Origin: Bimuria novae-zelandiae CBS 107.79
Taxonomy: Eukaryota > Ascomycota > Dothideomycetes > Pleosporales > Didymosphaeriaceae
Length of the DNA: 64,000 bases
Assembly: GCA_010015655.1 (NCBI GenBank)
Contig: ML976754.1
Coordinates: 124,001-188,000, forward strand
Direction of reading: 5' to 3'
In this document: positions 12,340 through 22,831 of the stretch, piece by piece
How positions within the stretch are numbered: the first letter of the stretch is position 1
How the letters are laid out: the number at the start of each line of letters is the position of its first letter
The notes under the pieces: model-generated
Told to the model about the DNA's origin: nothing
What the model saw: only the letters and a program-made list of their open reading frames with translations
Database searches by the model: none
Made by a program: the position numbers and the translations under genes

Positions 12340-14967
12340 CTATATCCTAAACAGATTCACCCCATCCACATACGTACTATTATTATCCACATTCGCCACG
12401 AGATCTACCCCATCCCTCGTCACCATCCAGGTCGTGCCCACAGTGTTCAAATTATACACGCTGATATCGTGGCTGGCCGCATCCCCTTCAATGCTGACCA
12501 TCCTCGTCTGGCATATGCCCTGTGATGGTATATCTGAGCATTTCGTGCTGTAGTTGTCGAAGAAAGAGTACAGGCCCGCGCCATATACGTTGATATTGTT
12601 CGAACGCACGATGCGGAGACCCCAGCCTGAGGTGTTGTTGGGGGAGACGGGGTGAGTGGTGTTCGTGCTGGGGGAGGTGGCGTTCAGGCTGGAGGAGTTG
12701 GCAGGCGTGGGAGAAAACACGGGGTCGTGGAACAAGGGGTCCTCTGGGAAGGGGATGGTCGCGTCGGGGTTGGGCTGGTAGTATCTGGGGGTATTGTTAG
12801 CGAGTGGGACTGGTGAGAGGAGTACAACTGTGACCTACGCGGTCTCGGTTTGGATCTGGCCCATGACGACATCCTTTGTGTCGACGAACTGGTATTCGTA
12901 CTTGACATGATGCTCCACTGCCGTGCCGTAGAGCCAGACTCTGCCTTGTACGGATTCATCGAGGAGACCGCGTCCAGCATAGAGGGTGATTTGAGTGTTT
13001 TTGGCCAGGCTGTCGTCTAGGTCGTGGTCCGAAATCCAGAGCCAATTATTCTCCATGTAGAGGCCACTAGCCCATTTGGTGATGTGCATTGAGAGGTACA
13101 AGGCAATGCATTCCTTCTTGAGATTCGCCGAGGTGGTAACCAGTTCCGGAGTCTTCACACATTGCTCCTGCTGCAATTGCGAGCCGGCAAAGCCTCCGGC
13201 ACGAACGTGAACATCCCACAGACCTGCAGGCTCAGCCGGACTGAAGAGGTTGTACTCAATCATGATAGCGCCAGCGGTGGCGCCCTTCCCGCTGACGAAG
13301 GTGTCAGACCACTCTATGGGGCCCTGCTCGCCCTGCTTGCCGACCTGCACGACTGGATTTGGGTTGGCCATGTCCTCGAAGAAAGGACCATTGGCCAAAA
13401 TAACCGATGCAAGAGCTTCACCCACAATCTTTGACCCAGCAGGAATGTAGATAGTCCCGGAGACCGCGTAGAATCCTGCATCGAGGAAGAGTACCTTGCC
13501 TTCTGTCTTAGCCTGCTGAATTGCTGCATTGAGGGCCTTTGTATCGTCGGTTCGGCCGTCACCCTTTGCGCCCAATGTTCGTGCACTGAGGAATTGGTCG
13601 ACCGACAGACCCTCGTATTGTGGTTTAGACCGTTCATAGTATTTGCCGGTAGTAGCGTCAATGAGGTTCGCTGGGCGCTTGCTAGGCGCAATCGGGCCAC
13701 GGGCATTGACAGGCGCGAGAGGAGTCTGTACATCAGGGCCAAGAGGGTAAATAGGCAAATATCTGTGCCCATCAGCCCATGCATCGATAACGGTCGTCGC
13801 GGAAGATCCTGCGAGTATAGTTCCGTTGCGTCCAACGATGGCTTGCTGGACATTGGTAAGCTTGATGTTCTCCAGATATAGTGCGTTGGCGCTGTCAGGC
13901 TGCGAGGTCTCTGTCCGTCCCGTCACAATGCCAATCGGCGTGTTGGTGATAGAGCTATCCAGCAAGGTGATCGATCCAACATTCAGGGTTCCAGCTGCTG
14001 TCAAATCAGAGATGTTCATTCCCACGCGACAATTGTCGATGGTGACGCTCTTGTACGTCCAGCCCCAATCCCATATTTGATAGATGGCCGTGTCGACATT
14101 CCTGAACGTCAAGTTGCGCATCGTGAATTGCTGATTGCCGACATTCAAGCCGTAGCGTCCACCCAGGAACACAAGATCGGTCATGAATCCGCCCGAGCCT
14201 TCTGGGATGAATAGCCCTTCGTGCTTCGTTCCGTTCCCTGCCGTCATGTTGAAAATGACGTTCTGAAGATGAGTCGTCTGCGCAGTAGGCCAATTAATTC
14301 CTCTCAAAGTCGTCCCCGGCTTAAGGTTCGTCGAATCAAGGATGATGTTCTTCATATAGCGGAAAAATGTATTCGTAGACCCATACCCCCCTCCGGTCGC
14401 ATCGTTAGGACTCGCATCGATCATGTACCCAATGTCTTCGCCCAGATATGGAACGGTGGAAAAGTTTGATGCGGCCTTAATCGTAGGAAGACAGTTCGGG
14501 TTCCCGACAATCTGCGTGTAATAATAATCGATGATGGATTCGGAAATCAGATACGTGCCCCCGGGGAAGTAAACCGTAGCCGGCGTCGTGGTGCTCGATT
14601 TGCAGACATGAGGAGCGCATCGATTGCCATCCGTGATAGCTCGCTGAATAGCTTTCGTGTCGTCTGTAACACCATCCCCGACGGCACCATAGTCTTTTAC
14701 ATTTCGAAAGACTTGGTACGAAGTGTCGTTGTTGAACGAGGCGACTCCCTGGTGGGCTATTTGCTCCACCCAGTACGGCGCGTCGCATGAATCTCCATTG
14801 CCTGGGGAAGAAATGCCAGTTGGTTGCGGCGGTGCGACAACCTGAGTATACGCTCTTGTCGCCGTGACGGTCTCTCTGCGCACGGGAGCCTTGTGATACT
14901 GACTGTCGAGCAAGGCTGCACTCGCGCCCGACGAAAGAAGGAAAAGTTTTGAAGTGAGCGACAACAT
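12340..14967 (-). CDS. Secreted exo-beta-1,3-glucanase, glycoside hydrolase family 55
   Basis: The protein is expected to hydrolyse beta-1,3-glucan outside the cell, in wall turnover or nutrition. Exons 14967-12839 and 12784-12340 encode 857 aa; the 54-nt intron is GTAGGT...CCCCAG. The start at ATG 14967 places a signal peptide first (MLSLTSKLFLLSSGASA). GH55 enzymes are two tandem right-handed beta-helices, and both 'hinge' motifs are visible: DYGAVGDGVTDDTKAIQRA in the N-terminal half and LGAKGDGRTDDTKALNAA in the C-terminal half. Many N-x-S/T sites fit secretion. The tail (NNINVYGAGLYSFFDNY) is typical of the family. It is single-copy, undamaged and 150 bp from the edge of the transposon island. 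Confidence 0.92.
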
Positions 14968-15120
14968 TTGGAAATAGACTTGAAAAGAATGAAAGTAAGG
15001 AAACACAAACGAATGTATGTAGCGAGAAGATCTCCGCTGCAGGAGAAACGGGTGCGAGGAGTAGGGCGCTGTATTATATGCACATGCGCCTACGCGTTTT
15101 TGGCGATCGATCTACTTGTA

Positions 15121-15165
15121 CCGTCGCTTGGCAGTCAGTGCACAGCGTCAGTCAATGCACACCCC
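15121..15165 (+). repeat. Left terminal inverted repeat of the DNA transposon
   Basis: It matches the reverse complement of 24062-24106 at 43 of 45 positions. It is preceded by TA. It is far less AT-rich than the adjoining element body. Confidence 0.85.
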
Positions 15166-15976
15166 CAACACGATCGCTCGGCCAGTAACATGAGGCTACT
15201 AAGCCACCTATAATTAATATTATTACAAGATTTTCTAAATTTAATGTCTCTTAGCCCTATAGATAATTACTAGCTACTTAAATTATTAATATTTACTTAG
15301 TATTTTAATAATTTAACTACTACACGATAAGGGTATTAATAAAGTAAATATAGTTTTATTAACGCGTATAAGTGCTAACGCAGACTTTTTTTTAATAAAT
15401 AAAATAATAAATTTTAAAGCCTTTTTATTACCCTTTTTAGCTAATTTAATATAATTATAAAGTTATTAATTAGCTCTATAAGCTTATTAATTAAAGCGTT
15501 ACTTAATAATTTTATTAGCTTTTTACTTTGCGCGCGTATCTTTAGTAGCTACTTAAATAATACGCCTTTTTTAAAGTGGCCTTATTTTTAAGCTACTAGC
15601 TAGCTTAATAGGCTTCTACTTACATATATTTTTAAAGCTATAATTACTATACTTTAGTATTTTTTATATTAATAATTACGTGCCTATTATATATTATAAA
15701 GTAATAAAAAAATAGCTCTGCTTTAATTTTTATAAAGCTAATTAAAAGGTAAAGGCCTATCTTGCTTTAAACATTTTTTTTAGATAGTTAAGATCTTTTA
15801 TAGATCCTAATTTTTATACTCTATAAGCTAAGCTCGTGTAAAAATTAAGTATATAATTTAACTTAGCGTTTTAGTTATATTACTAGCCTTTATATTAATA
15901 TAAGCCTTTAAAAGCCTATTAATTTATTTAATTTAATATATTAAGTACTAAAGTTAAGCTTTCTTATAATTCTTAC
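15166..15976. other. RIP-degraded left arm of the DNA transposon
   Basis: A strongly AT-rich stretch with a stop codon every few codons in all frames. No protein can be recognised. It ends at the CTTAC target duplication of the LTR element. Confidence 0.7.
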
Positions 15977-16436
15977 TGTTAGGATCCGAGCGACCTACAA
16001 GTGTCAAGGACCAACGATGGGCAGCCGCGGGGTAACCATTGGTGGGACTGCACTACCGAGATCACGTGACCTACCATCCTGCCAAGAGGAACCATCCTGC
16101 CAAGAACAGGATGGCAGTAACATCCCGGATGGCAGCACCATCCCGCCAAGGGTTGGATGGTAAAAGGATGCAGGATGGCAGAAAAGGATTCACGTAGTAT
16201 ATAGAGAGCTCGAATATCCCTCCCAGGATATTCGTGTTCAATCTTGTTTATCAATCTATCGTTTGGATCTGAATAAGCAACCTTGTTGATTTAATTATGC
16301 TATACACACCTTTAATACTAACACTCTAGTGATAAGCGCAAGCTATTACTACGACCCTCTCTCGTCCTACTAGTACTCTTGCCCGAGAACCAACTATAGC
16401 CCGTTTAGGACCAGCTATCCTAAATGGAACCTAACA
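15977..16436 (+). repeat. 5' long terminal repeat
   Basis: It is 460 bp, TG...CA, colinear with 22372-22831 without indels. By eye about 18 positions differ, all transitions, most of them with T or A in this copy. A TATA-like GTATATAG lies at about 16197-16204. A 9-bp stem-loop (CGAATATCC/GGATATTCG, 16211-16219 and 16226-16234) follows. The first third contains several direct and inverted copies of CCATCCTGCCAAG. Confidence 0.92.
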
Positions 16437-16483
16437 TTTTGAACACCCTCAACATAAGTACTAACAGGACCCCTAACTCTTCC

Positions 16484-17440
16484 ATGGCTTCGGATAACCA
16501 TGTCACCCCTATAGGGGATGGCAAGAACAAGGCACACAAACCCAATTTATATAATAGCAATTATACCCTCCTTAATACCTAGCTATTGCAACTAGACCTC
16601 TACTTCTTTAACTAAAACTAAGACCTTAAAGACAAAAAGAAGGTCATCTTCGCAGCGACTTACATGCGAGGAAGCGCTAAAGAATAGATCTATCCTTACC
16701 TAGTTAAATACCTAGACATGGATCACGACAACAAGGATAAAGACTATATTAATAGTAACAAAGATGCTATTAACATTATTAAGGACTACGCTAACTTTAA
16801 GAAATGCCTCTAACAAATATTTAGAATCGCTAATAAAACCGCTATTGCTAAGCGTGCAATCCAGATAATCTAATAGCAATAATCTATAGCTAAGTATGCA
16901 ACCGAATTCCGCAAGTACGCTGTGCAACTCGACTAGGAGGATAAATCTCTTAAGACAATATATAAATAAGGCCTTAAACGTAATATGCGCGAGGAACTCC
17001 TGCGCAGTAGTGTAAAGATAGAGACCTTAGAAGAACTATATAAAGAGACTATCTATATTAATAGGGAATAGTTCGCATTGCAAGAAGAACTACGCAAGAA
17101 TCTAAGGAACGTTAGTTTTAGACAATAGGCACCTATAGTCTACAGGGCGCTATCGAAAATACCTCGACGCTAGTAACGTAACTATTACAGACCCTAACCT
17201 ATAGAAGATATCCAGTTTAACAACCTAGAAAAGGGAACAGGAAAGGCTATAGGCCTCTAAAAGCCTAACCAGCGCAACCCAGATAGAACCTAACGCAAGG
17301 GGACCAGGACGCGCCTATGTTTTATATATAGCAAACCAGGCCACATCGCCAGGAACTGCAAATCTAAGAACAAGGTTATTAGACAGTTAAACGTACTATC
17401 CGTCGCAGATGCAGACGCAACCGACGAGGAATAGTAAGTA
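16484..17440 (+). pseudogene. gag: gag of the LTR retrotransposon, broken by stops
   Basis: The frame begins at ATG 16484 (MASDNHVTPIGDG) and can be followed to about 17430 with no frameshift, interrupted only by TAA/TAG codons. It encodes a capsid-like helical region and, at 17318-17359, a CCHC zinc knuckle. There the second Cys position reads Tyr (TAT), while the KPGHIARNC half is intact. Gag would form the particle and bind element RNA. It lies in the frame one base ahead of pol. Confidence 0.8.
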
Positions 17441-20400
17441 ATAGACGCTGTTAAGCAACTTAATATCTAAGATAAAGACTTAGAGCGATTAGAATCGCCT
17501 AACTCACGACTCTACGAGGATGTAAACGAAAGTTCGGACAAAAATAAAAAGGAGAAGGAACTAATGCCTCGATCTTCTACACCTTACCCTAGCTAGAACA
17601 AACCAGTTACTAGCAAGACAACGAACGTTTTCGACTTCTTAGAAAAACACTAACCTCGAGTAGGAGACTTTAGGTTTACGGCGATAGAACGACAAGACTA
17701 CGCAAAAGCATTTTTTTATACTTACTAACCTAACCTAGTTAGTAAAGCAGCACGAGAAATGGCGGACTACTATTACGCCCACGAAGACCCTAAAAAGAAG
17801 TACCTAAATAAAAGCCTAAACTACGAACCATAGTATGACCTAGACCACCGCAACCCTACGCATGAGACCATACAATAGACCCTCTATAGAGAAGATTAAT
17901 ATACTATTTATTACTAAGCTAAGGAATATAGCTACTTTCCCCAAACATACTAATAATGTAGATAGGAGTAGTTTAACTACCCTATTAACTATTGCGACGT
18001 TTACCTCTAAGATAAACATAAAATGCGATACTTTCCACACCTTAACTAAGCACTAAACTAAGCGCTATCGCTACTAGTTAATAGAAAATACGCGTTAGAT
18101 AAATGGCAAACATGCTTACACCCTAACTACGAGGAACACAAGAAGTAAAAGGACAAGCATAGGTTTAATTACGTACTAAAAGGGACCACGACCCTTAGGA
18201 TTAAAACGGTAATAAAGGAAGAAGACAGTGAAGCTATCCTAAAAGAGGCCTAGTAATAACCTCGAAAGAAAAGGAAGGAAGGACACCTCGAACCTATAGA
18301 GCTAGTTACGAAGAAAATGTCTTTTTTAGACCTAGGCTTAGGCGAGAAAACGCCTTTAAGGAACTAAATGCCACGAACAGTTAGGCATTAATTAAGCTAC
18401 TAGTATAGCTTAAAGAAACATGGATAAAAGCCATGCTGGACTTAGGAGCACAGGAAAGCTATGTGTCGAGAAAAGCACTTAATAGAGCGGGACTCTATAA
18501 GCGCAAGAAGGCCATACCCTATACTATCTATGTCGCGAATAGACAACTAATACCCAGTAAAGCAACTATTAAATACGAGGTTAAAACTACCCTCACGATC
18601 TATAGACACTAGGAATTAATTACCCTTAATATTATTAAAGAAGCCAATCACGACGTGATTTTAGGATTACCCTAGTTAAGGAAGCACAACCCTATAGTTA
18701 ACTAGAAAAAGAAAGAGCTATCCTTTAAGCGCTGCAACTATGTATTACAAGTAAAGCCTACGCATTAACAGAGCATAATAGTAGATAAGAGAGCTATTAA
18801 TAACATAATCTCGCGATTGGAAGTCGATAAACACGAAACTAACTTGGCAGACGCTGGCAAGAACTACTAGGTTATAAAGCGCAAGCACGAAGAGAACAGC
18901 ACACCTCTTAATATCTCTAACAAATATAAGAAATAGAGTTATTTGTTTTAGAAAGAGAAAGGAGCCGACGCCCTTCCTAAGCATACACACTAAGACCATC
19001 GCATTATTCTCGAAGAGGGAAAGACGCTACCCTTTAGACTACTATATAGATAAAGCGCAAAAGAACTCTAATAGACACGCAAATTCCTAAAGAAAGCCCT
19101 TAAAAGATAATAGATACGCAAGTCAGAATTGCCAGTAGCATTACCCCTAATATTTGTTATAAAGAAGAATGGAACACAACGTCCATGCATTAACTATAGA
19201 AGGCTAAATAACATAACAATTAAGAATAGATACTTACTACCGAACATACAAGAATCTCGAGACAGGCTAGGACGAGCCAAGATATTCACACAATTCGACC
19301 TACGAGACAGATACCACCTTATACAAATAGTAGCAGGTGATAAGTGGAAGACAGCCTTTCAAACCAGATACGGACTATTTAAGTACCAAGTTATGCCTTT
19401 TAGACTCACGAACGCACTAGCAACGTTCTAAGCAATAATTAATAACGTACTAAGGAACTACTTTAATATATTTATAGTTGCCTACCTCGACGACATCCTG
19501 ATATTCTCTGAACAAGAGAAGGATTATATACAACACGTATAAATAGTACTACGAGCACTAGACAGCGCCAACCTATAATTAAAACTTAAGAAATACAAGT
19601 TCTATGTTATAGAACTAGAGTTTCTAGGACATGTTATTAATACTAAAGGTATCTAAGTAAGCCCTTCAAAAATTAAGGAAGTAAAGAAGTGGAAATTACC
19701 TACTAACCTTAAGGAAGTACAAGCCTTCCTTAGATTTACTAAATTTAATAAATAGTCCATCACAGACTACTCTAGAATTACGCTACCACTTACGAACCTT
19801 ATAAAGAAAGATAAACCTTTTAACTAGATAAAAGAATGCGAGCAAGTATTCCAAACGCTACGAAAAGCATGTATTACGCCACTAGTCCTTATACACTTCC
19901 AGGATAACAAACCCCTACGTATCAAAACAGACACAAGCGACTTAGTAGTTAGAGCATGCGCGAAACAAGAGAAGAATAGTAAATAGCACCTAATTGCATA
20001 CTACGCACACAAGTTTACACCCAAAGAATTACGATATAAAGTACACGACAAAGAACTACTCGTAATTATAAAAGCCATTAAACACTAGAGGATCTATGCA
20101 CATAGTTGCTCGGAACTTACAATCTTTATAGACTATAAGAACCTCACACGCTTCACAACCATAAAGGAATTAACCTAACAACAAGCAAGATAGTCAGAAA
20201 CGCTAGGATAATATAAATTCAAAATTATATATACCCTAGACAAGGAAAACGGACGAGCAGATGCCCTTAGCAAAATAAATAATAATAGAGAAAAAGTTAA
20301 AACCTACTCCGCTATACTAAAGAAAAATCCTAATAGTTCCCTAGAACCAACGGCAGAACTCAATCAACTCCTTATACTTACACAAGAAGTACTAAAGGAA

Positions 20401-21744
20401 CAACAGACAGAGGTTATACGACAATACCACGACGACCCTGTATACAGACACCCCGGAATCAAGAAGACAATGGAACTAATCCAAAGAAACTATAGCTTTA
20501 AAGGAATTAAGGAAGCAGTAGCAACCTATATACGTAAATACGCAGAATGCCAGCGCAATAAACACGCAACACATCTTAAGTACAGAGAAATACAAGCTAT
20601 CTAGATACCCACAGCACCATAGGAAGACATCGTAATAGACTTTGTCACAGGATTGCCAAAGTCGAAAGATCCTATAAACGGAGTAAGTTACGACGCAGTA
20701 CTGGTAATCGTATGCAGATTCACTAAATACGTAGAATTACTATCGTGCAAAAAGATAATAACAGCAACGGAACTAGCGTTCCTTATCCTAGATCGACTTA
20801 TACGACATTATGGCATCCCCAAGACAATCATCAGCAATAGAGACAAACTCTTCACTTCAAACTACTAGATAACACTTATAGCACTTATTAGAACGAAACG
20901 AAAACTATCAACAGCCTACTACCTACAGACGGACGGACAAACAGAACGTACGAATCAAACAATGGAAACGTACCTACGCATCTACTGCAACAACCAGAAG
21001 AATAACTAGATTTTCCTATTACTAATGGCACAATTAGCATATAATAATAAGATATTAGTAGTAACTAGATATACACCGTTCTATGCAAACCACGAAAGAC
21101 ATCTACATCTCTTTAATTAGACATTTCCTACTACTATTAGAACGGAAGAAGCTATCAACACGGCTACAAAAATAAAAGAAATACATTAATAACTCTAAGA
21201 GAACCTTAAGAAAGCTTAACAGCAAAGCATTTCCTACACAAACTAAAAAAGAAAAACGGCACCTTAGCTAAAGAAGGGGGATAAAGCATACCTGCTTACG
21301 AAAAATCTTCGAACTCAGAAGAAGAAACACAAGAAACTAGATTACGTTAAGGTCAGACTATTTTTTATTTCTAAACAAGTATCACTGGTTAACTACTAAT
21401 TGGAATTACCACTAGACGCTAAAATACACCCAGTATTCTATATAGATTAATTAGAACTAGCAGACCCTAAAACACCAGTTAGAACCACCTTCTATCACTA
21501 GCTAGAGGAGGAAACCAAATTCAAAGTCGAGAAGATACTACGACACACGGATTAGCCACGAACCTACTTAATTAAGTAGAAAGGATATCCACACTTAGAA
21601 GACACATAGGAACTAGAAGCAAACCTTAACAACTATCGCTAAATATTAGCACAATACCATCGTTAGACCACGAGAAGGAACCAGAAACGATCGGAGGAGA
21701 ACTAGATAGGAACTCGTTAAGAAGAAGATCTATTAACGGATTGA
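17441..21744 (+). pseudogene. pol: pol of the LTR retrotransposon (PR-RT-RH-INT-chromodomain), broken by stops
   Basis: The domains share one frame, different from gag. Retropepsin motif MLDLGAQ is at about 18433. Reverse transcriptase has VIKKNGTQRPCINYRRLN, QFDLRDRYHLI and the catalytic YLDDIL at 19483. RNase H has KTDTSDL at about 19925 and ADALSK near 20260. Integrase has a zinc-binding CAECQRNK, the IVIDFVTGLP and SNRDKLF acidic motifs and QTDGQTERTNQ. The chromodomain-like end (VEKILRHTD...KGYPHLED) is at 21520-21636. Numerous stops occur; the longest open piece is 19129-19431. The 5' limit is uncertain. The 3' end is set by TGA 21742 and overlaps the tail of the antisense frame. Confidence 0.85.
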
Positions 21745-22243
21745 GAGGAAGATTGTTGGCCTGTGACCAGCCTGGATCAGCGAAAGGATCGATGTCTTTG
21801 GACGGAACGGCCGCACTTGAGCTATCCGCCCCAAGGCTTCGTGTGACCTTCGCTATCGCCAAATCACGACGAGCAAACTCCTGCTCACGACTTTCCACCT
21901 TGGCTAACTCTCGCCTTACACGCGCAGCATCTGCTTAGGCTCGCGTAATTAACTCTTCTATGCGTAATAGCTCTAGACGCTTCGCACGCTTCTCTTGCTC
22001 TACCTTTTCCTATTCTTCTTTAGGAACATACAACTCGCACTCCGCGTGGGCAGCGATATAGCTAGCGCAACTACCAGATGCGGTATCTACAAAACACCGC
22101 AAGTTTTTCTTTGTACACCTTTCGCAACGAAACACTATCTCCTTTAACGCCGCACGAATACAGACCGCTTGATCGTGTCGCTCTTAGGTCGAAGTCTTCT
22201 TGCGAGGCGCACGCGCTTTACGGGGCTTAGGATCCTTAGGCAT
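21626..22243 (-). pseudogene. Antisense accessory frame in the retrotransposon: Zn2Cys6-like cluster plus coiled coil
   Basis: On the strand opposite gag/pol one frame runs from ATG 22243 (MPKDPKPRKARAPRKK) to TAA 21626, 205 codons plus stop, broken by only three stops (two TAA, one TAG) of RIP type. Cys codons at 22126, 22117, 22096, 22069 and 22039 (first base), with a Tyr TAT at 22060, give C-x2-C-x6-C-x8-C-x2-Y-x6-C. This is the Zn2Cys6 binuclear-cluster spacing, with one position one G-to-A change from Cys. A charged heptad-like region follows (EQEKRAKRLELLRIEELI), and the tail is Asp/Pro/Ser-rich. A basic N-terminus, cluster and coiled coil suggest a DNA-binding dimer, but this is inference. 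The stop-free tail is 21898-21626. Confidence 0.7.
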
Positions 22244-22354
22244 GGTTAGGAAGGCAATTAGGTTTCAGAAATAACTGGGACCTACGACATACTTATATGG
22301 AACGACCGCTTATACAGCCACACGGCAAGGCGCAGGGATATTGAGACGATATCT

Positions 22355-22371
22355 GGAAGGAGGGGAGGTGA
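22355..22371 (+). promoter_or_regulatory. Polypurine tract of the LTR retrotransposon
   Basis: The purine-rich run GGAAGGAGGGGAGGTGA immediately precedes the 3' LTR (TGTTAGG at 22372). This is the position expected for the plus-strand primer. One T interrupts it. Confidence 0.75.
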
Positions 22372-22831
22372 TGTTAGGATCCGAGCGACCTACAAGTGTT
22401 AAGGACCAACGATGGGCAGCCGCGGGGTAACTATCGGTGGGACTGCACTACCGAGATTACGTGACCTACCATCCTGCCAAGAGGAACCATCCTGCCAAGA
22501 ACAGGATGGCAGTAACATCCCGGATGGCAGCACCATCCTGCCAAGGGTTGGATGGTAAAAGGATGCAGGATGGCAGAAAAGGATTCACGTAGTATATAGA
22601 GAGCTCGAATATCCCTCCCAGGATATTCGTGTTCAATCTTGTTTATCAATCTATCGTTTGGATCTGAATAAGCAACCTTGTTGATTTGATTGTGCTGTAC
22701 ACACCTTCGATACCAACGCTCTAGTGACAAGCGCAAGCTATCACTACGACCCTCTCCCGTCCTACCAGTACTCCTGCCCGAGAACCAACCATAGCCCGTT
22801 TAGGACCAGCTATCCTAAATGGAACCTAACA
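22372..22831 (+). repeat. 3' long terminal repeat
   Basis: It is 460 bp and the direct partner of 15977-16436. It retains C/G at most of the sites where the 5' copy has T/A, so it is the less mutated copy. It is followed by the CTTAC target duplication. Confidence 0.92.

Larger units (their letters stand above)
15977..22831 (+). mobile_element. Ty3/gypsy chromovirus-type LTR retrotransposon, full length but inactivated
   Basis: The element is 6,855 bp. Identical 5-bp target duplications, CTTAC, flank it (15972-15976 and 22832-22836). Two 460-bp LTRs begin TGTTAGG and end CCTAACA. Between them, in order on the + strand, are gag with a zinc knuckle, retropepsin, reverse transcriptase, RNase H, integrase and a chromodomain-like C-terminus. 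The PR-RT-RH-INT order defines Ty3/gypsy, and the terminal chromodomain defines chromoviruses. Many TAA/TAG codons stand where CAA, CAG or TGG would be expected, with frames otherwise intact, as RIP produces. An extra antisense frame lies between the chromodomain and the 3' LTR. I did not recognise a tRNA primer-binding site after the 5' LTR. Confidence 0.93.

Noticed and set aside
16075..16190. Short spaced repeats in the LTR that might suggest a CRISPR-like array
   Set aside because: Repeats are irregular, in both orientations, inside a retroelement LTR of a eukaryote.
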